From a bacterium 210917-DFI.7.65 (GTDB taxonomy: Bacteria; Bacillota; Clostridia; Oscillospirales; Oscillospiraceae), in assembly GCA_020555865.1 (NCBI GenBank), contig JAJCJJ010000001.1:1-64000 (forward strand): a stretch of 64,000 bases of DNA, in the 5' to 3' direction. Position 1 is the stretch's first letter; each line of letters opens with the position of its first letter. Below are positions 52,573-61,364 of the stretch, one piece after another. A program made the position numbers and the translations under genes. Under the pieces are notes generated by a model, which was not told where the DNA came from, made no database searches, and saw nothing but the letters and a program-made list of their open reading frames with translations.

Positions 52573-52705
52573 GCCTGTTGTGCGCTGAGTGTACTGCAGA
52601 GGGCGAGGGTTTTTGCAAAGCGAAGAATGATTACTATATGAAATAAAATGACAAAATATTACAAAATACCATGAGGTTCGAGCCGAAAAGTGAGGCGGAT
52701 TTTGA

Positions 52706-53881
52706 ATGGAAACGGAAAAACTGTATTACAATGATGGCAAGTTAAGCGCCTTTACAGCGGCTGTGCTGGAATGCCGTGAGGCAAAGGATGGCTGGGATGT
52801 TGTGTTGGACCGCACGGCGTTCTATCCTGAGGGCGGCGGACAGCCCTGTGACCGGGGGACGCTGGAGCGGTTGGAGGTGCTCGATGTGCAGGAGCAGAAG
52901 GGCTGCATTCTGCACCGGTTGGAGCAGCCGTTGCTGCCGGGCACGGAGGTGCGGGGGCAGGTGGATGTGGCCCGCCGATTTGATTATGCCCAGCAGCATA
53001 CCGCCGACCATATTCTCACTGGTGTGATTCACCGGCGCTATGGCCTGGACAACGTGGGTTTCCACATGGGAAAAGAGAGCACGTTTATTGACCTGAACGG
53101 CATTTTGGACGAATCGGCTTTGTTTGAAATGGAGCGGGTGGCCAATGAGGCGGTGTGGATGGATCTGCCGGTGGAAGCCTCCTGGCCGGATGACAGCACC
53201 TTGGCCCGGCTGGATTACCGCAGCAAAAAGGCCCTAACGGGGCCGGTGCGCATTGTTACCATTCCGGGGATTGACGTATGCGCCTGCTGCGGCATCCATG
53301 TGGAGCATACCGGCGCAGTGGGGCTGATCAAAATTTTGTCTGTGACGCGGCTGCGCGGCGGTGTGCGGGTGGAGTATGCGGCAGGCCGGCGGGCCTATCA
53401 TTATCTGGATACAGTGCAGCAGCAGAACCGTATGATTTCTGCGGTCCTGTCCGCGCGGCCGCTGCATACAGCTGAGGCGGTGCGCCGGCTGCTGGAAGAG
53501 CGGGACGCTGCCCGGAAGCGGTGTGTTGCGCTGGAGCAGAAGCGCTTTGAAGTTTTAGCACAGCAGCAGAGCGGCCAGGGCGATACACTCCTGTTTGAGG
53601 AGGAGCTGAATGCAGACGGTGTGCGCCGTTTGGCAGACGCCGTGAAGGAAACCTGCGGCGGCACAGTGTTGGTGTTCTCCGGTGCTGAGGACACGGGATA
53701 TCAGTATGCTCTGGCGGCGCAGGAAGGAAATCTGCGCCCTTTGGGCAAAGCGCTGAACGAGGCGCTGAACGGCCGCGGCGGCGGCCGGGAGGATACGTTC
53801 CTGCAGGGAAGCGTGCGGGCGGATCGCACGCAGATCGAGGCATTCTGGCGTTCCTGCCAGTCCGGCTCTGGAATCGAATAA
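52706..53881 (+). CDS. Alanyl-tRNA editing protein AlaX (long form)
   Basis: This 391-aa trans-editing hydrolase removes serine or glycine mischarged on tRNA-Ala. The N-terminal barrel has FYPEGGGQPCDRG. The zinc site is HTADH (near 98-102) and CACCGIHV (near 190-197). A coiled-coil linker (about 255-290) and a DHHA1-like C-terminal domain (GGGREDTFLQGSV near 355) follow, as in AlaX-L. A mid-size gap with no gene precedes it. Confidence 0.92.
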   Translation: METEKLYYNDGKLSAFTAAVLECREAKDGWDVVLDRTAFYPEGGGQPCDRGTLERLEVLDVQEQKGCILHRLEQPLLPGTEVRGQVDVARRFDYAQQHTADHILTGVIHRRYGLDNVGFHMGKESTFIDLNGILDESALFEMERVANEAVWMDLPVEASWPDDSTLARLDYRSKKALTGPVRIVTIPGIDVCACCGIHVEHTGAVGLIKILSVTRLRGGVRVEYAAGRRAYHYLDTVQQQNRMISAVLSARPLHTAEAVRRLLEERDAARKRCVALEQKRFEVLAQQQSGQGDTLLFEEELNADGVRRLADAVKETCGGTVLVFSGAEDTGYQYALAAQEGNLRPLGKALNEALNGRGGGREDTFLQGSVRADRTQIEAFWRSCQSGSGIE

Positions 53882-54015
53882 GCATCAAAGGGTGAGGCGG
53901 CATTTCCGCTGCCGGCCCTTTCTGCCGTCCGCTGGAAAGGCATTTGCTGTGTTTCCGGCGGGCGGTTCGTGCGTTTCAGCATTTTGCCGAATTTTTGAAA
54001 GACCACAGGGAACGC

Positions 54016-54044
54016 TTGACGGGAAGGGAAAATATATGTATTAT
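54016..54044 (+). promoter_or_regulatory. Promoter of the marR-oxidoreductase operon
   Basis: TTGACG and TATTAT are exactly 17 bases apart, 35 bases upstream of the MarR start. Confidence 0.75.
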
Positions 54045-54046
54045 TC

Positions 54047-54058
54047 GTGTATATACAC
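54047..54058. promoter_or_regulatory. Palindromic operator, probable MarR autoregulation site
   Basis: GTGTATATACAC is a perfect 12-bp palindrome two bases after the -10 box, at the predicted transcript start. A bound MarR dimer here would block transcription of itself and the downstream enzyme. Confidence 0.6.
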
Positions 54059-54078
54059 AATGTGGAGGTAAAGCAGTT

Positions 54079-54501
54079 GTGGCAGAGAAAAGACGTAGAA
54101 GCGGCACGTGTTATTGCATTCAGCTGCGCCGGGCGGCCAGTCGGGTTACGGAGCAGTACGACGCGGCGCTGGCGCCTGTGGGGCTGACGGTGGGGCAGTA
54201 TTCTCTGTTGGCGCATCTGGAACGGCTGGAGCCGGTCAGTGTCAGTGTGCTGGCCGAAGAGATGGAGTTGGAGCGAACGACCCTGGTGCGCACGCTCAAG
54301 CCTGTGCTGGCTCGGCATTGGGTGACGGATGCGGCAGAACCAGGGCGGCGCAGCCGGGCATTGACACTGACCGGGGCGGGGCGGAGCCTTTTGGAGCAGG
54401 CCCGTCCGCTTTGGCGCGCGGCGCAGGCGGATGTGGAACACCGGCTGGGCGAAGACGGCGTCGCGGCGCTGGAAGCGCTTCTGGATCAGCTGGAATTTTG
54501 A
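54079..54501 (+). CDS. MarR family transcriptional regulator
   Basis: This 140-aa winged-helix protein has a YCIQLRRAASRVTEQYDAAL dimerisation helix, then LTVGQYSLLAHL, SVSVLAEEMELERTTLVRTL (recognition helix) and the wing DAAEPGRRSRALTLT. GTG 54079 lies 10 bases after GGAGG. It sits 20 bases upstream of the molybdopterin enzyme and is preceded by a palindromic operator, so it probably controls that gene in response to its substrate. Confidence 0.9.
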   Translation: MAEKRRRSGTCYCIQLRRAASRVTEQYDAALAPVGLTVGQYSLLAHLERLEPVSVSVLAEEMELERTTLVRTLKPVLARHWVTDAAEPGRRSRALTLTGAGRSLLEQARPLWRAAQADVEHRLGEDGVAALEALLDQLEF

Positions 54502-54521
54502 ACGAATAGGGAGGAGAAACT

Positions 54522-56738
54522 ATGGTGCAACGGGGAAAAAATGCAGAGACGAAACATGTGATCTGTACGGTGTGTGACAATTATTGTCCGCTGAAAGCCA
54601 ATGTTGTGGGTGGCGTATTGCAGGGGCTGGAGCCCTATGAAGACCCGAAAGCCATCTGTTTTAAGGCCCACAGCTGGAAAGAACATATCAATCATCCCGA
54701 CCGTATTCTGCACCCGATGAAAAACGTGGGGACGCGGGGGGCGCAGCGGTGGGTGCCTATTTCCTGGGATCAGGCGCTGGACGAGATTGCTGCGCGGCTG
54801 CGGCAGATCATTGGAACATACGGCCCAGAGAGCGTTGCTGTTTCATCACTGATGGGTAATGTCAGCGGCGACCAGGGTATGATCCGGCGCTTTATGAACC
54901 TGATCGGCTCGCCCAACTTTATTTCGGGTCTGCATATGTGCGAGGGAAATACGCTGCAGGTGCACCGTGCCACTTTCGGCACTTCGATTGCCGAGGATCT
55001 GTCGTCAGCCAACTGCATCCTTCTGGTGGGCCACAATCCCCATCGGGGGAACTGGGCGGGCCAGGCGGCGCAGCTGGATGCAGCTCTGGCGCGGGGCGCA
55101 AAACTGATTGTTCTGGATCCACGCAAGTCGGAAAACGCCTGGCGGGCGGACATTCATCTGCCGCTGCGCTATGGCACCGATACGGCCATGCTGCTGGGTT
55201 TTTTGCGCGTGATTGTGGAGGAAGAACTATACGACAAAGAGTTTGTGGCCCGTTATACCTATGGTTTTCCACAGCTGAGAGAGAGGCTGCAGGAGTATTC
55301 GCTGGAAAAGGTGGCTGCTATCACCGGATGTGATGCGCAGCAGATCGCGGCCGCTGCGCGGCTGTTTGCTACAGCGGGACCGTCCGTGATTCCCTGGGGG
55401 CCAATTCTGGATATGCAGGTGAACAGTACATCCGGCATCCGCTGTGAGGATTTGCTGGTCAGCATCTGTGGCTTTGTGGGGAAGTGTGAACAGCTGCAGA
55501 GCCCCGAACCTGCGTTGGTCAATGTGTCACAGCTGGAACTGCATGAAATGCTTTCCCAGGAACAAAAGGAAAAACAGTTAGGAGCGGATCGCTATCCGCT
55601 GCTCTCTTACCGGGGCTATGAGCCTTTGCGCGCTGCTGTGAAACGGGTATACGGCATCGAATGGCTGGATCTTGAGGCCAGTTTTATGGCTAATCCCGCG
55701 GCGGTATTCCGCGCTATGCGCACGGATCAGCCTTATCCCGTGCGCGCGCTGCTGAACTTGGGCAGCAATGCGCTGATGGGTTATGTGAATCAGCAGGGCA
55801 TTTTGGAAGGCCTGATGCGTCAGGAGCTGATTGTGGTGTTTGATCACTGGCTGACACCCACGGCGCAGCTGGCGGATTATGTTCTGCCGGCGGACTATTT
55901 CCTGGAGCGCCCGGCGCTGATGAATCAGGACGGCGCTGGCGGCGCCATGGTGCAGCAGCAGGTGCTTCAGCCACGGGGCGAATGCCGCAGCCTGTATGCA
56001 CTGCTCAAAGGGCTGGCGGATCGGATGGGCCTGCAGTCTTATTTTCCTTGGCCGGATGACGAGGCGCTGCTGGATTACCGGGTTTCCCGCGGGGGGAAAC
56101 GTTGGAAAGACGTGGAAGGCGCCATGTTCCTGGGCGATGCGGCGCAGGTTAATCCGCTGGAAACCGGTTTTGCCACGCCCACGGGGAAAATTGAGCTGTA
56201 CAGCACGGTGCTTGAACAGCTGGGCTGCGATCCGCTGCCTTACTATAAGGAAGCGGCTCAGACACCGCGCAACGCACCGGCGTTGGCAGAGCAGTATCCG
56301 CTGACGGTGTTCGTTGGGCTGCGGGATAAGGCAAATTATCTGACAAATCTGCGCCAGATCAAAAGCCTGCGCCGCATAGATCCATGCCCGGAAGCCTATT
56401 TGCATCCAAACGATGCGGCGCGATCCGGAGTGGAGGATGGCCGGTGGGTCTGGCTGGAAACCACCCACGGTCGTATGATTTTGCGGGTGAAGTGTGACGC
56501 CGTGCAGCCGGAAGGCACCGTGCGCGTGCCTCATGGCTGGTGGATTCCCGAGTGGAAGCCGGGATGGGAGAACGGACTTTCCGGAGCCATGTATTTCAAT
56601 GATGCCCTGATCCTGCCCGATGAGGACTGGAACGCGGACGCTGAACAGGGTGTGCCGAATCTGCGGGGCGGGCTTCTGGCCAAAGTCTATCCAGTGACGC
56701 CGGAGGAACCGCTGTGGGAAAAGCTGCAGAATTTGTGA
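54522..56738 (+). CDS. Acetylene-hydratase-like molybdopterin (W/Mo-bisPGD) enzyme
   Basis: This 738-aa cytoplasmic protein (no Tat signal) belongs to the DMSO-reductase family. The 4Fe-4S site is CTVCDNYC (Cys15, Cys18, Cys22) plus Cys46 in AICFKA. Asp19 directly follows the second cysteine and Lys48 follows the fourth, both as in Pelobacter acetylene hydratase. The metal ligand is Cys140 in HMCEGNT. Long stretches (RRFMNLIGSPN, LPLRYGTDTAMLLG, QLADYVLPADY, PNLRGGLLAKVY) also follow that enzyme as I recall it. Residue 141 is Glu where acetylene hydratase has Ile, so the substrate may differ. No partner electron-transfer subunit is encoded, which fits a non-redox hydratase. Confidence 0.75.
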   Translation: MVQRGKNAETKHVICTVCDNYCPLKANVVGGVLQGLEPYEDPKAICFKAHSWKEHINHPDRILHPMKNVGTRGAQRWVPISWDQALDEIAARLRQIIGTYGPESVAVSSLMGNVSGDQGMIRRFMNLIGSPNFISGLHMCEGNTLQVHRATFGTSIAEDLSSANCILLVGHNPHRGNWAGQAAQLDAALARGAKLIVLDPRKSENAWRADIHLPLRYGTDTAMLLGFLRVIVEEELYDKEFVARYTYGFPQLRERLQEYSLEKVAAITGCDAQQIAAAARLFATAGPSVIPWGPILDMQVNSTSGIRCEDLLVSICGFVGKCEQLQSPEPALVNVSQLELHEMLSQEQKEKQLGADRYPLLSYRGYEPLRAAVKRVYGIEWLDLEASFMANPAAVFRAMRTDQPYPVRALLNLGSNALMGYVNQQGILEGLMRQELIVVFDHWLTPTAQLADYVLPADYFLERPALMNQDGAGGAMVQQQVLQPRGECRSLYALLKGLADRMGLQSYFPWPDDEALLDYRVSRGGKRWKDVEGAMFLGDAAQVNPLETGFATPTGKIELYSTVLEQLGCDPLPYYKEAAQTPRNAPALAEQYPLTVFVGLRDKANYLTNLRQIKSLRRIDPCPEAYLHPNDAARSGVEDGRWVWLETTHGRMILRVKCDAVQPEGTVRVPHGWWIPEWKPGWENGLSGAMYFNDALILPDEDWNADAEQGVPNLRGGLLAKVYPVTPEEPLWEKLQNL

Positions 56739-56998
56739 AGGGTACAAATCCCTGTCGGCGATTGCTTTGCATGTGAACTGAAAAAACTTGTATGATACGT
56801 CTTTGTGAACTGGGGGAGCACTGTAGAAAAAATGACGAAAATACTATTTATCTGCCACGGCAGGATTTACCGGACGTGAAAAAATGCCTGTAAATCAAGC
56901 ACTTCCTGTGTTTCAACCTCAGTTTTACCAATGATTTACCAATATTTCTGGAGAGCCAGGCTTGCCAATTATCACACCAGAATGAGGAGATCAACAAC

Positions 56999-57382
56999 AT
57001 GGAAGAACTCAAAAAACATATTTACGATGAACACAATGGCCTGCATTATACGTTGGTTGGCGACTACTACATCCCCGACTTGGAATTGCCGGAAGAAACC
57101 CGGCCTATTGGGATTTGGGGACGGATGCACAAAGACTATTTGGAGCAGTACCATCCAGCCCAGTATAATGACCTGATTTTGAGTGGCAGACTCTGGACAT
57201 ATCTGGCTGACCTGAATGAGCAGGCACAGAAGCGGATGAACCGCCTCATCAATCAGATGAAAGCGGCAGAAAACATTACCGAAGAATTGAAAGTCCATGA
57301 TCCAATGGCGTGGGTGGGCACCATGAACAACATCCGCAACCGGGCAGAAGAAATTGTTCGAAGCGAGATAATTTATCACTAA
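56999..57382 (+). CDS. TnpV-like transposon-encoded protein
   Basis: This 127-aa acidic soluble protein has the N-terminus of TnpV proteins of Clostridial Tn4451-type and related elements (HYTLVGDYYIPDLELPEE, then RPIGIWGRMHKDYL). The ATG follows GAGGAGA. The role of TnpV is unknown; its presence marks mobile DNA at the border of the restriction locus. No transposase or resolvase is present. The 260-base gap before it shows no gene. Confidence 0.8.
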   Translation: MEELKKHIYDEHNGLHYTLVGDYYIPDLELPEETRPIGIWGRMHKDYLEQYHPAQYNDLILSGRLWTYLADLNEQAQKRMNRLINQMKAAENITEELKVHDPMAWVGTMNNIRNRAEEIVRSEIIYH

Positions 57383-57402
57383 ATCGTTATTTGGAATAAC
57401 CG

Positions 57403-57444
57403 ATAAGCAGGGATTGCTCTTTTGGGAGCAGTCCCTGCTTATTT
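57403..57444 (+). terminator. Terminator after tnpV
   Basis: A 17-bp stem ATAAGCAGGGATTGCTC, with a near-perfect partner and a TTTTATT tail, begins 20 bases after the stop. Confidence 0.85.
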
Positions 57445-57600
57445 TATTACATAAAATCTTTTCGTTCACGGTGAATAGATGCACGAAGTTGAAGTTATTG
57501 TGTAATAAATTGCAAATGAATGTTGCAAGCTGGTGATTTTTCGATTAAAATTAGAATAGTTAACTTGCTATGTACACTATGAATAGGAGCAGATTTGAAT

Positions 57601-57813
57601 ATGAAGATCAGTTATAAAAAATTATGGATGCTGCTATTAGAGCGTGATATAAGCAAAATGAAGTTCCGGACGGACCTGAAACTGGCTACCGGGACCATGG
57701 CGAAACTAAACAAAGGCGATGAAGTTGCCCTTTCTGTATTATTGCGAATCTGTGAGTATCTCGACTGTGATATTGGAGATATTTGCGAAGCGGTACATGA
57801 TAGCCAGAAATAG
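57601..57813 (+). CDS. Small XRE/Cro-type regulator of the restriction locus
   Basis: This 70-aa single-domain helix-turn-helix protein (YKKLWMLLLERDISKMKFRT, then TGTMAKLNKGDEVALSVLL and ICEYLDCDIGDICE) is of the compact YozG/Cro type. ATG 57601 follows TAGGAG by 11 bases; TTG 57595 is an alternative start. It lies 52 bases before hsdM and is a candidate controller protein. Confidence 0.85.
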   Translation: MKISYKKLWMLLLERDISKMKFRTDLKLATGTMAKLNKGDEVALSVLLRICEYLDCDIGDICEAVHDSQK

Positions 57814-57865
57814 AGTGCTGCTTTATACGATAATATAAAATTACCGAAAATCGGAGGAAAATAAA

Positions 57866-59440
57866 ATGGCCAGAGGTGCGGCAAAGCCTAAAAAAGAAGT
57901 TTCTATGGAGGAAGCGCTGTGGAAATCGGCAGACAAACTGCGCGGTTCCGTGGAACCGGCAGAGTATAAACACGTCGTTTTGAGCCTTTTCTTCTTGAAA
58001 TTTGCAAGCGACAAATTCGAGGCCCAACGCAAGTTGATTGCGGAAAAATACAGCGAGAAGTTTTTGGACAATGTTGCTTTCTATACGAAGGACAATGTAT
58101 TCTTTCTGCCGGAGATCAGTCGGTGGAGCTACATTATGGAGAACGCCAAGCAGGATGATATTGCCCTGAAAATTGACACTGCGCTGTATACGATTGAAAA
58201 GGCCAATCCCTCATTGAAGGGCGCTTTGCCGGATAACTACTATTCACGTCTCCACATCGACACGGCAAAGTTGGCGTCTCTGCTGGATGAAATCGACAAA
58301 ATCAATACCGGTGACGCAGAAAATGATATTATCGGCCGGATTTACGAATACTTTCTGAGCAAATTTGCGCTGGCGGAAGGCAAGGGTAAGGGCGAATTTT
58401 ATACTCCAAAGTGTATTGTTAATCTGATTGCTGAGATGATTGAACCTTATGACGGTATCCTGTATGACCCTTGCTGTGGCTCCGGCGGTATGTTTGTGCA
58501 GTCCATGAAGTTCGTGGAGGCACACCATGGCAACAAGAAGAAGGTGTCCATCTACGGGCAGGAATACACTAACACCACCTACAAGCTGTGCAAGATGAAT
58601 CTGGCCATCCGGGGCATCTCCGCCAACCTGGGCGAAATGGCGGCGAACACCTTCACCAATGACCAGCATAAGGATCTGAAAGCGGACTATATCATGGCGA
58701 ATCCGCCCTTCAACCAGAAGGAGTGGAGAGCCACCGATGAACTGGTAGACGATCCTCGTTGGGATGGCTATGAAGTACCACCCACCAGCAATGCAAACTA
58801 TGGTTGGATTCTGAACATCGTCTCCAAGCTGTCCCAGAACGGTGTAGCCGGTTTCCTGCTGGCTAATGGTGCTTTGTCCGATGATGGCACCGAGCTGAAA
58901 ATCCGCCGGCAGCTGATCGAAAACAATCTGGTAGAAGCCATCATCATCCTGCCTCGCAACCTGTTCTATACCACCGACATCAGTGTGACACTCTGGATTT
59001 TGAACAAGAACAAAAAGGCCCGTGTGGTGGAGGAAAACGGCGAGGTAAAGCGCTACCGCAACCGGGAGCGGGAAATCCTGTTCATGGATCTGCGGCAGAT
59101 GGGCAGCCCTTATGAAAAGAAGTATATCGAGCTGACCGAGGAAGACCGGACCAAGGTGACCTGCGTCTATCACGCATGGCAGCAGGAAGGCTATGAAGAA
59201 ACCTATCAGAATGTTCCGGAGTTCTGTTACAGTGCCAGCTTTGAGGAAGTGGCGGAAAAGGGGTTCACTCTGGTACCCAGCCGGTATATTGAGTTTGTCA
59301 ACCGGGATGAAACCATTGACTTTGACACCAAAATGAAAACCTTGCAGGCCGAGCTGAAAGAGCTGCTGGCAGAGGAAGAGAAGTCAAAGGCAGATTTGCT
59401 GGCCGTGTTTAAGGAGCTGGGTTATGAGATCAAATTATGA
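57866..59440 (+). CDS. hsdM: Type I restriction-modification DNA methyltransferase subunit
   Basis: This 524-aa N6-adenine methyltransferase has an HsdM N-terminal helical domain (EEALWKSADKLRGSVEPAEY), the SAM motif DPCCGSGGM near residue 200 and the catalytic NPPF motif in MANPPFNQKEW near 280. A C-terminal coiled coil (about 490-520) contacts HsdS. Length is typical. It overlaps hsdS by 17 bases. Confidence 0.95.
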   Translation: MARGAAKPKKEVSMEEALWKSADKLRGSVEPAEYKHVVLSLFFLKFASDKFEAQRKLIAEKYSEKFLDNVAFYTKDNVFFLPEISRWSYIMENAKQDDIALKIDTALYTIEKANPSLKGALPDNYYSRLHIDTAKLASLLDEIDKINTGDAENDIIGRIYEYFLSKFALAEGKGKGEFYTPKCIVNLIAEMIEPYDGILYDPCCGSGGMFVQSMKFVEAHHGNKKKVSIYGQEYTNTTYKLCKMNLAIRGISANLGEMAANTFTNDQHKDLKADYIMANPPFNQKEWRATDELVDDPRWDGYEVPPTSNANYGWILNIVSKLSQNGVAGFLLANGALSDDGTELKIRRQLIENNLVEAIIILPRNLFYTTDISVTLWILNKNKKARVVEENGEVKRYRNREREILFMDLRQMGSPYEKKYIELTEEDRTKVTCVYHAWQQEGYEETYQNVPEFCYSASFEEVAEKGFTLVPSRYIEFVNRDETIDFDTKMKTLQAELKELLAEEEKSKADLLAVFKELGYEIKL

Positions 59441-60581
59441 TGTTTTAGGGAAACATATCAGACTGGTGGATTTCCGCAATAAAGATAAAGTAACCAGTAC
59501 TGTGTTGGGCATCAGCATCAACAAAGAATTTATGCCTTCTGTTGCAAATGTAATTGGAACAGATTTAAGCCGATACAAGTTGATTCAAAAAGGGATGTTT
59601 GCCTGTAATCCTATGCACGTTGGGCGAGATGAAAGGCTCCCGATTGCGCTTTACAAAAATGACATTCCTGCAATTGTTTCGCCTGCCTATTTCATGTTTG
59701 AAATCATCGACCCGACTATTCTGGATATGGACTACTTGATGATGTGGTTCCAAAGACCGGAATTTGACCGTGAGTGCTGGTTTATGACGGATGGCAGTGT
59801 TCGTGGAGGCATTGCCTGGGATGATTTGTGTCGTATTAGAATCCCAGTTCCCCACATTGAAAAGCAGCTCAGTATTGTAAAAGCATATCAGAGCATCACC
59901 GACCGGATTGCTTTGAAACAGCAGATAAATGTTAATTTGGAAAACACTGCACAAGCTATTTTGGTTGAGACGGTGGGTAAAAATCAAACTGTAGCAATAG
60001 CTCTTGGAGACCTTGTAGATTTCATTGACGGAGACAGAGGAAAAAACTATCCCACATTTGATGAATTTAGCTCCACAGGCTATTGCTTGTTCTTAAATGC
60101 TTCTAATGTCACATCTACAGGTTTCAACTTCGATACCTGTATGTTTATTACGGAGGAAAAGGACAAGTTGATGAACAAAGGGCACTTATCTCCTTATGAT
60201 ATTGTTCTTACCTCACGTGGAACACTCGGTAATGTAGCATTATATGACAGGCATATTAAGTATGAAAATGTTCGAATAAATTCCGGTATGCTTATTATTC
60301 GTCCTAAAACCAAGCAATTTTCCCCATATTTCATATATACTCTTTTGAAAAGTTCGTATATGAAAGCTGCCATTGAGCGTTATAAGTCTGGTTCGGCTCA
60401 GCCGCAGTTGCCAATTAAAGATTTACAGAAAATCACTTTTGAGATACCGGAATTTAATACTGTCATTGCCGCTTTAGACCGTCAATTTCTTTCAATCGAG
60501 GAGAACATATCAATCAACAATAAGGAAATTGATAATCTAAAAGAACTAAGTGATGTTTTGCTCACAAAGTTAAGCCGCTAA
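59424..60581 (+). CDS. hsdS: Type I restriction-modification specificity subunit
   Basis: This 385-aa protein has two target-recognition halves, each ending in a conserved helix: the first spans about 1-150 followed by SIVKAYQSITDRIALKQQIN; the second begins near VDFIDGDRGKNYPT and ends IAALDRQFLSIEENISINN. TRDs define the bipartite DNA target, which cannot be read from sequence. It is notably AT-rich, as is usual for exchanged specificity genes. The ATG follows AAGGAG inside hsdM. Confidence 0.93.
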   Translation: MRSNYDVLGKHIRLVDFRNKDKVTSTVLGISINKEFMPSVANVIGTDLSRYKLIQKGMFACNPMHVGRDERLPIALYKNDIPAIVSPAYFMFEIIDPTILDMDYLMMWFQRPEFDRECWFMTDGSVRGGIAWDDLCRIRIPVPHIEKQLSIVKAYQSITDRIALKQQINVNLENTAQAILVETVGKNQTVAIALGDLVDFIDGDRGKNYPTFDEFSSTGYCLFLNASNVTSTGFNFDTCMFITEEKDKLMNKGHLSPYDIVLTSRGTLGNVALYDRHIKYENVRINSGMLIIRPKTKQFSPYFIYTLLKSSYMKAAIERYKSGSAQPQLPIKDLQKITFEIPEFNTVIAALDRQFLSIEENISINNKEIDNLKELSDVLLTKLSR

Positions 60582-60608
60582 ATTATCATTTTTAAGAAAG
60601 GACAAAGT

Positions 60609-61364
60609 ATGCCTGACTATACAGCATATCAAAAATCCATTTCGGATGAACTGATCTCCATTAAAGATCGGGTTAGAAACTTTATCGATGGGCATCACTG
60701 GGGCGAAGATGGGAGATATAAAGAAATTATTCTTTCTCATACTTTGAGACAGCACCTGCCAGAAAGAGTTTCTGTTGGAACCGGATTTGTTGTCAGCGAT
60801 AACGGACTGACGAAACAAATTGATATTATTGTTTATCGAGATGATTTCCCGCTGATGTTTAAGCAAGATGATTTTATTATTGCTCCTTCCGAAAGCGTAC
60901 TGGGAATCATTGAAGTTAAATCACAAATAACTACTCAGATTGGAAAAGATGCAATTTATAAGGCAACTGAAAATGGGCGGATTATCGGCAAAGAAATATT
61001 CAATGGGATTTTTGCATTTGAGAGTAACAATGAATGTTTTCGTCGACCGGCTCTGCAAAATGCACTTGCTGAGAGCAGAGGGGTGGTAAATCATCTTTGT
61101 TTTGGAGCAGATATTTTCTTGAAATATTGGGAGACCGGCCATCCTAATACTAACCCTTGCGCCCAAGACAGCTATGCTGTATATAGAATTCAAAATCTTG
61201 CATTCGGCTATTTTATTTCAAACCTTATTGAAGATATACATATTGCACTGCATGGCCAACAGCTTCCAAACGTTCTTAATAGGATGTTTTATCCGATTGA
61301 AGGGACAAAAGAAGCTCATAAGATAGATGAAATAGCAGTTATGGAGGGGGTAGATCTATGCTAA
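60609..61364 (+). CDS. DUF6602-like protein with a nuclease-type core
   Basis: This 251-aa soluble protein lies between hsdS and hsdR. QIDIIVYRDDFP (near 77-88) and SVLGIIEVKSQI (near 98-109) give the spaced D ... ExK residues of a PD-(D/E)XK fold, preceded by a conserved RYKEIILSHTLRQHLPE helix. It resembles the DUF6602 group of defence-associated proteins by memory. Its stop overlaps the hsdR ATG by seven bases, so it is made with the restriction complex. Confidence 0.68.
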   Translation: MPDYTAYQKSISDELISIKDRVRNFIDGHHWGEDGRYKEIILSHTLRQHLPERVSVGTGFVVSDNGLTKQIDIIVYRDDFPLMFKQDDFIIAPSESVLGIIEVKSQITTQIGKDAIYKATENGRIIGKEIFNGIFAFESNNECFRRPALQNALAESRGVVNHLCFGADIFLKYWETGHPNTNPCAQDSYAVYRIQNLAFGYFISNLIEDIHIALHGQQLPNVLNRMFYPIEGTKEAHKIDEIAVMEGVDLC

